This document shows, piece by piece, positions 1 to 5,935 of a stretch of DNA of 5,935 bases. Both the position numbers and the translations under genes were made by a program. Under the pieces are notes generated by a model. It saw only the letters and a list, made by a program, of their open reading frames with translations, was not told the DNA's origin and searched no databases. How positions within the stretch are numbered: the first letter of the stretch is position 1; every line of letters begins with the position of its first letter. Source of the DNA: Thiocapsa sp. UBA6158. GTDB lineage: Bacteria; Pseudomonadota; Gammaproteobacteria; Chromatiales; Chromatiaceae. Where the stretch lies: contig NZ_DIUM01000054.1 in NCBI RefSeq assembly GCF_002423035.1, forward strand, positions 1 to 5,935, given 5' to 3'.

Positions 1-438
1 GAGTAGCGGCAGCAGCCTCAAGGGCATGACATCGATGCGATAGGGGAGTGCGTGGCGTCGGACGAATTGTTCGAGGCGCGTGCGGTACGCTTCCTCCAAG
101 TCGTGGTTCCCATATTCTTCAAGTGCGACCGCGATGTCCGCTAGAAGGATTGCGATGGCACGTCCATCGATGAAGAACTCTGGTTTGATACGGCGCAGGG
201 CCGCACGGGCATCTGCAACGCTATCAAGAGAGGTCGCCGCGTCCGCGTGAAGCGTATCAAGCGTGGGGTGCCGGCCGGCTTCAACAAAGATCTGTGCCGT
301 GCCGCGCGGGCGGACCAGCAGGGTGCGAACGATTTCGACCGGTAGGTCGGGGTGGGCATGCCCGAATTGGGCGAACAGGGGCCGCCACAGCTCTGCTCCG
401 ATATAGCGCCAAGCAGCTTGCAGGCGATCGGTCGTCAT
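1..438 (-). CDS. Unrecognised protein at the operon end, 3' part outside the window (orf5, partial)
   Basis: An open frame runs from ATG 438-436 to the left edge without a stop, giving at least 146 residues; the C-terminus is missing. The start is supported by GAGGT at 445-449 with a 6-nt spacer, and by the ATGA overlap with the preceding mini-ORF. The N-terminus reads MTTDRLQAAWRYIGAELW. The rest is mostly helical by inspection, with a hydrophobic stretch FFIDGRAIAILLADIAVAL (87-105), too broken by charge (D, R) to be a clear membrane segment. An Arg-rich FVRRHALPYRIDVMPL region (125-140) follows. The phrase HALPYRID recalls a linker after helical N-terminal domains in some phage-defence (Abi-type) proteins, but this is a weak impression and not an assignment. 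It is read in the same direction as hsdRMS and is probably the fifth gene of the operon. It shares only the MTT start with orf4, which comes from the repeated block. Confidence 0.72.
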   Translation of the reverse strand, partial: MTTDRLQAAWRYIGAELWRPLFAQFGHAHPDLPVEIVRTLLVRPRGTAQIFVEAGRHPTLDTLHADAATSLDSVADARAALRRIKPEFFIDGRAIAILLADIAVALEEYGNHDLEEAYRTRLEQFVRRHALPYRIDVMPLRLLPLL

Positions 439-470
439 CCAAACACCTCGGTGGCGAGAGGGGCGCGCAT
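430..470 (-). repeat. Direct repeat copy B: hsdS tail plus start site, before orf5
   Basis: This block matches 944-984 at 35 of 41 positions without gaps, and the stretch 430-451 is identical. On the coding strand the identical core includes GAGGTGTTTGGATGACGACC: Shine-Dalgarno, the last HsdS codons, the stop, and the ATG with two Thr codons of the next gene. Similarity stops at the orf4 stop codon on one side and after codon 3 of orf5 on the other. Confidence 0.9.
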
Positions 471-473
471 CAT
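435..473 (-). other. 12-codon mini-ORF, relic of the hsdS C-terminus, linking orf4 to orf5
   Basis: ATG at 473-471 overlaps the orf4 stop as ATGA, and the TGA at 437-435 overlaps the orf5 ATG in the same way. The predicted peptide is MMRAPLATEVFG. From its second Met it matches the last 11 residues of HsdS (MAAALSAEVFG) at 7 of 11 positions. It may be translated only to hand ribosomes from orf4 to orf5, or it may be a passive relic, since orf5 has its own Shine-Dalgarno inside it. A functional peptide is unlikely. The geometry is certain; translation is inferred. Confidence 0.55.
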
Positions 474-952
474 TCGCGGAACTTCCACAGGTCGACGGCG
501 CTCGCCTCGCGGCTGAGCATGGTGCGGAGCATGGTCATCATGGCGTCGATGTTGATGGTGCCGACGGTTTCCGCCTGTTCCCGCTCGTCCCAGTCGTCGA
601 TGGCCCATAGGGTCAGCAAGACGGCTTCCTTTTGCGGCAGTGCCTCGATGGCGGCGCGGAGGAAGGGGGCGATCGTCCTGTCGAAGGCCGTGGGGACATC
701 GGGCAGCCCGGTCTCGTCCGCGTCGCCGAACAGCCCGTCATCGAACGGGCCATCCTGCACCTCGACGCAGATTTCATCCCACAGGGTACGGCAGGTGTAA
801 TCATCGCCGACGATGCCGGTGGCCGGGATGCGCCGCAGGCGCCAGATCAGGCGGGAGGTGAGTTGGCCGAAGCGCAGGGCGGCGAATTGCAGGGCGGCGT
901 GGCGGGAGGCCTCAAGGATGGCGTCCTCGGGCGCAGTGTCGTGGGTCGTCAT
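470..952 (-). CDS. Unrecognised small acidic protein in the hsd operon (orf4)
   Basis: I do not recognise this 160-residue protein. It starts at ATG 952-950, overlapping the hsdS stop as ATGA, with GAGGT at 959-963 and a 6-nt spacer; this is far better supported than the longer open frame to 1279, which would lie inside hsdS. Residues 13-42 look helical and basic toward their end (RLIWRLRRI). Residues 48-92 are Asp/Glu-rich, with WDEICVEVQDGPFDDG (58-73). Residues 93-119 form a predicted amphipathic helix (FLRAAIEALPQKEAVLL), and 134-160 form another, ending LWKFRE. There is no signal peptide, membrane segment or nucleotide-binding motif. It is cytosolic and soluble by inference. GC is as high as in hsdM, so it is not compositionally foreign. 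It lies between two copies of the hsdS tail (430-470 and 944-984). Translational coupling to hsdS suggests a role with the enzyme, such as a modulator or accessory subunit, but this is only inference. Confidence 0.8.
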   Translation of the reverse strand: MTTHDTAPEDAILEASRHAALQFAALRFGQLTSRLIWRLRRIPATGIVGDDYTCRTLWDEICVEVQDGPFDDGLFGDADETGLPDVPTAFDRTIAPFLRAAIEALPQKEAVLLTLWAIDDWDEREQAETVGTINIDAMMTMLRTMLSREASAVDLWKFRE

Positions 953-984
953 CCAAACACCTCGGCGGAGAGCGCGGCGGCCAT
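944..984 (-). repeat. Direct repeat copy A: genuine hsdS tail plus orf4 start site
   Basis: Partner of the 430-470 block, offset by 514 bp. It encodes the last 11 HsdS residues, the hsdS stop, and the first three codons of orf4. It is the likely parent copy, because here the reading frame continues upstream into a normal HsdS C-terminal helix, whereas in copy B it starts abruptly at the end of orf4. Confidence 0.9.
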
Positions 985-2133
985 GGAATCGGCCTTGGCG
1001 GCGGCGGCGTCGAGCGCGCGGGTGAGGGAATCGAGGCGGCTGGCCTGTTCGGCGAAGGCGGTTTGCAGGGGGAGCGGGGGAACCCAGACGGGAAGCCGCC
1101 CGAGCTGCGTCTTGTTGATTGAAGCGATGCCGGTGGTGCGCTTCGCCACCCGGAGAAAATACCCCCGTGCTGCCTCGCTTTGCATGAAGGCTCGCGCATA
1201 GTCGGGGACGATGGCGCTCCCCATGCGCACGCGGAAAATGTGGTTTTGATGCAGGCAAAGATCGACTTCGCCTTGCCACATAGCGCAGCGGCCCAGTTTG
1301 TCGAGATCACCGCCCTCGGTCATCAAGAGGTCTCCGGGCAGCAGCCGACACCGCACGCGGTCATCATCAGTGGCGTCAATCATCTTGATTTCGGATAGAT
1401 CGAGCCGATCCGCCTGGACGTTTGCCACCCGCAGATATGGCGTTGGCTCTGTTGGCGTACCGTTCAGCTTTCGGCCCTTCGTCAATCCCGATCCAATGTC
1501 TGCCAAATCGGAGAGCGCTTGCACCGCCCACCCCTTCGGATTGGTCGCGGGGTCGCCGAACAGGTCGAGGAAGAGGGCGGGGATGATGGCGCGGGCCTTG
1601 GCGCGGGCGGCGTCGGCGCGGCGCCGGATCTCTGCCGCCCGGTCCAACAGCCCCACAATCCGCCGCTGCTCGTCCAGCGGTGGAAGGGGGATCATCCAGT
1701 TCTCAACTTCGCCCTTCCGAATGGATGGCGGATTTGATGCCGAAGCAAATTGGCTAAGGTCTGTGGAAAGAAGGAGGTGGTATATGTATTCGGAAGTCAG
1801 CCTATCAGTCTTCGGGATAATACCCATGACATTGTTGTCAACGCATGAGGGTTGAATCAAAATGCGCTTTTTATTGGTAGCGATCGCGGCACCAATTTTG
1901 GGAAATATTACTGCTCCAACAGGGAACGCACGTGCGCGAACTTGAACCCGCGTATCCTCAGACACGCTATTGTTCCAGCGATTTATGCAGCGCTCATTCC
2001 CCGTCAGGTTCATATCGCTGACCTTGAGGAATGGGAATTTTTCATTGTGCTTCCCCTGATGTTGCAACGGGAAGCCCGCCCCAGATTCGATATCCGCAAC
2101 CTCTGCTAAGCGGACGAACTGCAACTCAGTCAA
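949..2133 (-). CDS. hsdS: Type I restriction-modification specificity subunit S
   Basis: Sequence-recognition subunit, which sets the bipartite DNA target for both methylation and restriction. The 394 residues show the standard layout. TRD1 spans about 5-147 and ends in the conserved IPLPPLDEQRRI (148-159). An Arg/Ala-rich helical spacer (about 160-190) follows, with the common linker LFLDLFGDPATNPKGW (187-202). TRD2 spans about 203-350, and VPPLPLQTAFAEQ (351-363) leads into a second helix (about 360-390) ending EVFG. The two halves have the same plan but different TRDs, so the two half-sites should differ. The start is TTG at 2133-2131, overlapping the hsdM stop (TTGA), with GGGGAG at 2142-2147 and an 8-nt spacer; the first Met (41) is too far inside TRD1. 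The stop overlaps the orf4 ATG (ATGA). TRD1 DNA is about 49% GC and TRD2 about 59% against 65-70% in hsdM samples, so TRD1 was probably acquired by exchange. The target cannot be read from the sequence. Confidence 0.95.
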   Translation of the reverse strand: MTELQFVRLAEVADIESGAGFPLQHQGKHNEKFPFLKVSDMNLTGNERCINRWNNSVSEDTRVQVRARAFPVGAVIFPKIGAAIATNKKRILIQPSCVDNNVMGIIPKTDRLTSEYIYHLLLSTDLSQFASASNPPSIRKGEVENWMIPLPPLDEQRRIVGLLDRAAEIRRRADAARAKARAIIPALFLDLFGDPATNPKGWAVQALSDLADIGSGLTKGRKLNGTPTEPTPYLRVANVQADRLDLSEIKMIDATDDDRVRCRLLPGDLLMTEGGDLDKLGRCAMWQGEVDLCLHQNHIFRVRMGSAIVPDYARAFMQSEAARGYFLRVAKRTTGIASINKTQLGRLPVWVPPLPLQTAFAEQASRLDSLTRALDAAAAKADSMAAALSAEVFG

Positions 2134-2147
2134 AACACCGGCTCCCC
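2130..2147 (-). promoter_or_regulatory. hsdM-hsdS overlap with TTG start and its ribosome binding site
   Basis: GGGGAG (2142-2147) lies 8 nt before TTG (2133-2131), and the hsdM TGA shares two bases with that TTG (TTGA, 2130-2133). The good spacing and the overlap decide the hsdS start in the absence of a nearby ATG. The weak TTG probably ties HsdS output to hsdM translation. Confidence 0.7.
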
Positions 2148-3755
2148 GAGTTCCGCCGCCAGCGCCTCAATATCGCCGAGGATCGCCGCCGTCTCGTCGC
2201 GCAGTTCCGCCAGCAAAGCGCGGGGATCGCGGTGCTCCGCCGCCTCGCGGCTTTCCGGCCGGTAGCGGGAGGCGGAGAGGTTCCAGTCCTCGCGCTCGAT
2301 GGCGGCGGCGTCGGCGAACCACCAGTTTTCGGTCCAGGGTTGGCTCTCGTCCCGCGCCTGCCAGTCCTCCCGCATCTCCTCGCGGCTGTTGAAGGCAGCG
2401 ATGAGGCCCGGCAGATCGTCGGCTTCGATGGGCTGGTCGTGGTTGGCGTCCAGCTTGAAGCCGTCATTGCTAGCGTGCAGGAACATCACTTCCTGCGTGC
2501 GTCCACCGCGCGCGAACACCAGCACGCTGGTCTTCACCCCGGAATAGGGCTGGAATACCCCGCCTGGCAGCGACAGCACCGCCTCTACCCGGTTGTTCTG
2601 CATCAGCATGCGGCGCAATTCCTTGTGCGCCCCGGTGGAGCCGAACAGCACCCCTTCCGGCACGATGACGCCGCAGCGCCCGCCCGGCTTCAGATTGTCG
2701 ATCATGTATTTCACGAACAGCAGCTCGGTGGCGGTGCTGGTGCCGATCCGCACATCATCGACGATGCGGTCGCGGTCGAGCCGGCCGGAGAAGGGCGGGT
2801 TGGCGAGGACCACGTCATAGCCGTCGAGCGGCAAATTGCGCTCCATCTTCGCCTGCCGGTCGAAGGAGGAGGTCAGCGCGTTGCGCTTCAAGATGCGCAC
2901 ATCCGGCAGGCCGCGCAGCGCCAGATTCATGCTGGCGAGACTGACCATCTTGGGGTCGACGTCATTGCCGTAGAAGGTTTCGGCCTGGAGCTTGCGCCAT
3001 TGCGTGCTGTTCAGCCGGTCGCCAAAGCCGCGCTCGAAGCTCTTGCCCTCCAATTCCGCCACCTCCCGCCCATTGGCGGAAGAATTGGCGAGGCGGATAT
3101 GCTCATAGGCGGCCACCAGAAAGCCGGCGGTGCCGGCGGCGGGGTCATAGACCGTCTCGCCGATCTTGGGGTCCACCAGATCGACGATGGCGCGAATGAT
3201 GTGACGCGGGGTGCGGAACTGGCCCAGCTCGCCCGCCTGCTTGATCTGGCGCAGCACATGCTCGAACAGGTCTCCCTTGGTGTCGGGGTCCGCGTCCTCC
3301 AGTTTCAGCTCGTTCACCAGCGTCACGATCTGGGTGAGCACGGTGGGCTCGTCGATGACAAGGCGCGCCTGCGCCATGAAGCTGAGGCCGAATTCGTCGC
3401 CGATGGCGGCAAAGAAGGGAAACACCTCATCGCGGACGAAGGTGACGAGCGGTTCCCCCGACATGGCATTGGCCCAGCTCGACCAGCGCATGCGTTCGCG
3501 CGGGATGGTCTCCACCCCCTTGGCCGGGGCGTTCAGCGGGTTGCGCAGGGTCCAGTCGCCGGAGAACAGCGAGGTGTGGCCGCGCCCCGTGGCCCTGGAC
3601 TGGCGCACATTGGCGGCGTCGATGCCCTCGATCATGTAGAAGAAGAACAGGAAACTGAGCTGTTCGGCGTTGGACAGTGGGTCGGGATAGCCGCCACCGT
3701 AAAGATAGTCGCGGATCTGATCGACCTTGCGGCGCATATCGGGCGTAAAGGGCAT
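2130..3755 (-). CDS. hsdM: Type I DNA methyltransferase subunit M (N6-adenine)
   Basis: Modification subunit: transfers a methyl group from S-adenosylmethionine to adenine N6 in the target chosen by HsdS. HsdM2-HsdS is the methylase and the core to which HsdR binds. The protein has 541 residues. An N-terminal helical HsdM_N-type region (about 1-150) is followed by the N6_Mtase domain: GQFRTPR (178-184, motif X region), the SAM-binding DPAAGTAGF (204-212, motif I) and the catalytic NPPF (319-322, motif IV). NDVDP (264-268) fits the acidic SAM-ribose loop. The C-terminus (about 500-541) is helical and probably contacts HsdS. The usual length is about 490-530 aa, so it is full length. The start is ATG, with GAAGG at 3762-3766 and a 6-nt spacer. 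It lies 9 nt after hsdR in the same frame, and its TGA overlaps the hsdS start (TTGA). Nothing suggests inactivation. Confidence 0.97.
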   Translation of the reverse strand: MPFTPDMRRKVDQIRDYLYGGGYPDPLSNAEQLSFLFFFYMIEGIDAANVRQSRATGRGHTSLFSGDWTLRNPLNAPAKGVETIPRERMRWSSWANAMSGEPLVTFVRDEVFPFFAAIGDEFGLSFMAQARLVIDEPTVLTQIVTLVNELKLEDADPDTKGDLFEHVLRQIKQAGELGQFRTPRHIIRAIVDLVDPKIGETVYDPAAGTAGFLVAAYEHIRLANSSANGREVAELEGKSFERGFGDRLNSTQWRKLQAETFYGNDVDPKMVSLASMNLALRGLPDVRILKRNALTSSFDRQAKMERNLPLDGYDVVLANPPFSGRLDRDRIVDDVRIGTSTATELLFVKYMIDNLKPGGRCGVIVPEGVLFGSTGAHKELRRMLMQNNRVEAVLSLPGGVFQPYSGVKTSVLVFARGGRTQEVMFLHASNDGFKLDANHDQPIEADDLPGLIAAFNSREEMREDWQARDESQPWTENWWFADAAAIEREDWNLSASRYRPESREAAEHRDPRALLAELRDETAAILGDIEALAAELGEPVF

Positions 3756-3767
3756 ACTCGGCCTTCA
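3756..3767 (-). promoter_or_regulatory. hsdR-hsdM junction with hsdM ribosome binding site
   Basis: On the coding strand it reads TGA AGG CCG AGT followed by the hsdM ATG. The stop of hsdR overlaps the Shine-Dalgarno GAAGG (3762-3766), which sits 6 nt before the start. Ribosomes finishing hsdR stop over the hsdM start site, so hsdM translation is probably partly coupled to hsdR. The 9-nt gap keeps both genes in one frame. Confidence 0.75.
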
Positions 3768-5909
3768 ATTGGCGGGTTGGTCTGGGTTTTCCGGATCGGG
3801 CGTGCGGCCCGTGCCATCAATGCCGAACACGCCCCTGTTCAGGCTGGCGAGCACCTGCTCCAGCTCGCTCTCGCCACCGAACACCGCGCAGCCACGGGCG
3901 AACCCGCCATTCATGGCAAGCGGCGGCTGGTCGAAGCGCCAGCTTTCGAAGCTGGTGAGGTCGGCCGCATTGGCCTTGATCTGTTCCTTGATGAGATGCA
4001 GCAGCCGCAACTGGTCGGTGTCGAACGCCTGACCGTCCAGCCAGGTCTCGAACGCCGCTCCCAAGGCTTCGGCGCGGGCTTCCTCCGGATCCATGAAGGC
4101 GCGCCCGGTTTCGTCCACCGTCACCCATTCACGGGTGGCGGGGTCGATCTCGTCATGCACATCCAGCGTCAGCATGCGGCGCGGCTGGCCCTGCGGCCGC
4201 TCTGGAGCGCGCACCACAACCGCCCCACCTTCGCCCGGCGCCTCGTCATCGCCATGGCGCAGGGTGACGCCGGTGAAATCCCACAACGTGAAACGATCCT
4301 TACCCGGCGCCTGCCGCGTGCCCCGGCCGCGCATCTGCTGGTAGAGGATCGAAGAATGGGTGAAGCGCGCCATCACCAGATTCCGGACCTCCGGGCAATC
4401 AAACCCGGTGTCCAGCATATTCACGCTGACGAGGATCTGCGGGAACGGCTCGTTCTTGAACCGCTTGATCTTGGCGTTGCCGTCCACGCTGTCGTCCGGC
4501 CCCATGCCTGACACGACGAAGTCGGCATAGCGCGTGGTGGGGCTCGGCTTCTTGTCGGCGAAGACATCATCAAACATGCGCGCCAGCGTCTCCGCATGGC
4601 GCTTGGTGACCGCGAACACTATGGTCTTGCCCCATTCCGGCGCACGGCGAATCCCGCTCGGCGCGGTATAGCCGTTCTCCAGCACCTCGCGAAACTCACG
4701 CACCATGGCACGGTTGCGCTCGGGGATGGTGAACTTGCGCTCAAGCGCGGTGGGATCGACCGTGAGCGGATCATGATCCGCAAACAGCGCTTCCAGTTCG
4801 GCGCGGGTTTCCGCATCCAGCGCGCCCCAATCAATGTCGGTGCGTGCAACAGTGAAGCCGTCGGTGGCCGCCGTGCGGGCGGTCATTGCCCGGTAGATTT
4901 CATAGGGAACGAGATGGCCGTCCGCGATCGCCTCGGCCATGCTGTAGCTGTAGGTCGGGCGGTCCACCTCGAAGAAGCGCAGCGTGTCGCGGATCGCGGC
5001 GCGGTCCTCCTCGTCCACATCCGGCGCGTCCCGCATGACGCAGGGTGTGGCGGTGAGGCCGATCTTGATGCCGTCGAAATGGTCGAGCGCACGCCGCCAC
5101 TGGCCATAAATGCTGCGGTGGCATTCATCGATGAGGATGAGATCGAAATAGCCCGCCGAATATTTCTCATACTCGTTCACGAGCGTCTGGAGCGTGACGA
5201 TCGTCACCCGCTTTTCATCCTGAAAGCGACGCCCGGTGCGCGGCACGCGGTAGCACGGGAGATGCGGCAGATGCTCGGCGAAGGCGTCCTCCGCCTGGAT
5301 GGCGAGGGTGTTGCGATCAACGACGAACAGCGCGCGCGTTGACCAATTGGCATCGAACAGGCGCTTGATCAGCGCGGCCGCCGTGCGCGTCTTTCCAGTG
5401 CCGGTTGCCATCTCGACCAGCATTTTCCGCCGGCCGCTGACGATCCCTCGGCAGAGGGTCTCGATGCAGGCGCTCTGATGGTGCCGGCCGCCGCCGCCGG
5501 CGATGCGGCTGTCGATCGGGATGTCGAGCGGATTGCGACGTATGTCGCGCGCTGCCTTTCGGCGCACGAGATCATCCTGACTGAAAACGGTCTCCACCCG
5601 GCGGAAGTGCGCATCCTGCCCCTTGTCGCAGAACCAGATTTCTTCGCCGTTGGACAGAAAGATAAAGGGCACGCCGAGCAGATCGGCATAGCGCCGCCCC
5701 TGCGCCTCGCCCGCCGTCAAGCTGACACTCGTGCTCTTCGCCTCCAGCACGGCAACCGCACGGCCGAGGCGATCGAACAGCACATAGTCTGCCCGGCCGC
5801 CGTCATCGAGGGGGTATTCATATCTGACGCTGCGACCGTCCGTCAGGCGCCATGCGGCATCTTTCAGGAGCTGGTCGATCTTGATCCGGGCGAACGCTTC
5901 GTTGGTCAA
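3765..5909 (-). CDS. hsdR: Type I restriction endonuclease subunit R (EcoEI-like, compact)
   Basis: Motor and nuclease subunit of a type I restriction enzyme: with HsdM and HsdS it translocates DNA using ATP and cuts unmethylated DNA far from the target. The protein has 714 residues. The N-terminal PD-(D/E)xK-type nuclease shows D41 (RADYVL), E56 and K58 (LEAKS) and a QxxxY motif (Q70, Y74). The SF2 helicase motor follows: Q145 region, Walker A ATGTGKT (168-174), Walker B DECH (261-264), TATP (286-289), DTGFDCPEVRN (500-510) and QQMRGRGTR (524-532). Residues about 550-690 resemble the EcoEI R C-terminal domain (GGFARGCAVFG, then a helix). It is far shorter than EcoKI HsdR (about 1170 aa), in line with the EcoEI/EcoAI branch. 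The start is TTG at 5909-5907. The frame stays open to the window edge without another ATG, GTG or TTG, so a start beyond 5935 is possible. It is first of the visible genes and ends 9 nt before hsdM. Confidence 0.96.
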   Translation of the reverse strand: MTNEAFARIKIDQLLKDAAWRLTDGRSVRYEYPLDDGGRADYVLFDRLGRAVAVLEAKSTSVSLTAGEAQGRRYADLLGVPFIFLSNGEEIWFCDKGQDAHFRRVETVFSQDDLVRRKAARDIRRNPLDIPIDSRIAGGGGRHHQSACIETLCRGIVSGRRKMLVEMATGTGKTRTAAALIKRLFDANWSTRALFVVDRNTLAIQAEDAFAEHLPHLPCYRVPRTGRRFQDEKRVTIVTLQTLVNEYEKYSAGYFDLILIDECHRSIYGQWRRALDHFDGIKIGLTATPCVMRDAPDVDEEDRAAIRDTLRFFEVDRPTYSYSMAEAIADGHLVPYEIYRAMTARTAATDGFTVARTDIDWGALDAETRAELEALFADHDPLTVDPTALERKFTIPERNRAMVREFREVLENGYTAPSGIRRAPEWGKTIVFAVTKRHAETLARMFDDVFADKKPSPTTRYADFVVSGMGPDDSVDGNAKIKRFKNEPFPQILVSVNMLDTGFDCPEVRNLVMARFTHSSILYQQMRGRGTRQAPGKDRFTLWDFTGVTLRHGDDEAPGEGGAVVVRAPERPQGQPRRMLTLDVHDEIDPATREWVTVDETGRAFMDPEEARAEALGAAFETWLDGQAFDTDQLRLLHLIKEQIKANAADLTSFESWRFDQPPLAMNGGFARGCAVFGGESELEQVLASLNRGVFGIDGTGRTPDPENPDQPAN

Positions 5910-5935
5910 TTCCGTGTCGCCCCGATCTCCTGTTG
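5910..5935 (-). promoter_or_regulatory. Short stretch upstream of hsdR with displaced Shine-Dalgarno-like AGGAG
   Basis: AGGAG (5927-5931) lies 17 nt before the TTG assigned to hsdR, farther than the usual 5-10 nt. No ATG, GTG or TTG lies in the hsdR frame between them, and the frame has no stop up to the edge. Either the TTG is used with poor spacing, or hsdR begins outside the window. No promoter can be seen in these 26 bases. Confidence 0.35.

Noticed and set aside
1..470. Tandem duplication of orf4 giving orf5
   Set aside because: The proteins share only the MTT start, which is explained by the repeat. The remaining sequences do not align by eye.
560..670. Weak resemblance of orf4 residues about 93-130 to sigma-70 region 4 (ALPQKEAVLLTLW)
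   Set aside because: The helix-turn-helix that should follow is absent; the next segment is DWDEREQAETVGTIN, with no recognition-helix pattern. Likely chance.
632..1201. Plus-strand open frame of 189 codons
   Set aside because: It is antisense to orf4 and the end of hsdS, Gly/Ala-rich, without a convincing start site or motif.
953..1279. N-terminal extension of orf4 to 269 codons
   Set aside because: The extra part lies inside the hsdS C-terminal half in another frame and is Arg/Pro/Ser-rich shadow sequence. The ATG at 952 has a Shine-Dalgarno and an ATGA overlap.
949..2133. Phase-variable hsdS (inversion system)
   Set aside because: I saw no second hsdS gene, no inverted copies of TRD or spacer sequence, and no recombinase in the window. 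The only hsdS-derived copy is the short direct repeat at 430-470.
2031..4511. Plus-strand open frame of 826 codons opposite hsdM and the 3' half of hsdR
   Set aside because: It is a GC-rich antisense shadow. It crosses both genes because they share a frame across the 9-nt gap. Its translation is low-complexity (Gly, Ala, His, Arg, Gln) with no recognisable domain, while the opposite strand has complete catalytic motifs.

Overview
This window is almost entirely coding on the minus strand. It holds a complete type I restriction-modification (hsd) operon, read from right to left: hsdR (5909-3765), hsdM (3755-2130), hsdS (2133-949), then two unrecognised accessory genes, orf4 (952-470) and orf5 (438 to beyond position 1, cut by the window edge). 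The high GC (about 60-70% in most of the window), the C/G-rich third codon positions and the EcoEI-like subunits suggest a proteobacterium, probably an alphaproteobacterium. That is an inference from style, not from a marker gene. The promoter lies beyond the right edge and no terminator is visible, so both ends of the transcript are missing.

HsdR, HsdM and HsdS should form the usual pentameric enzyme. HsdS reads a bipartite DNA target through two target-recognition domains (TRDs), HsdM methylates adenine, and HsdR translocates DNA and cuts it when the target is unmethylated. The motifs needed for all three activities are intact. HsdR is compact, with an EcoEI-type C-terminus rather than the much longer EcoKI type. 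The TRD1 part of hsdS is clearly AT-richer (about 49% GC by hand count over 1741-2100) than hsdM, which suggests specificity exchange by transfer.

The genes are packed tightly. hsdR and hsdM are 9 nt apart and in the same reading frame. hsdM and hsdS overlap by TTGA, and hsdS and orf4 by ATGA. Between orf4 and orf5 sits a 12-codon mini-ORF that overlaps both neighbours by ATGA.

The most unusual structure is that this mini-ORF is a second copy of the tail of hsdS. Positions 430-470 match 944-984 at 35 of 41 bases with no gaps, including 22 identical bases in a row. The copied block carries the Shine-Dalgarno sequence, the last codons and stop of hsdS, and the start codon of the following gene. 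orf4 therefore looks like a 514-bp cassette bounded by short direct repeats: recombination between them would remove orf4 exactly and join hsdS to orf5 with the same ATGA coupling. orf4 and orf5 are candidates for small proteins that modulate or accompany the restriction enzyme, but no function can be assigned from the sequence.
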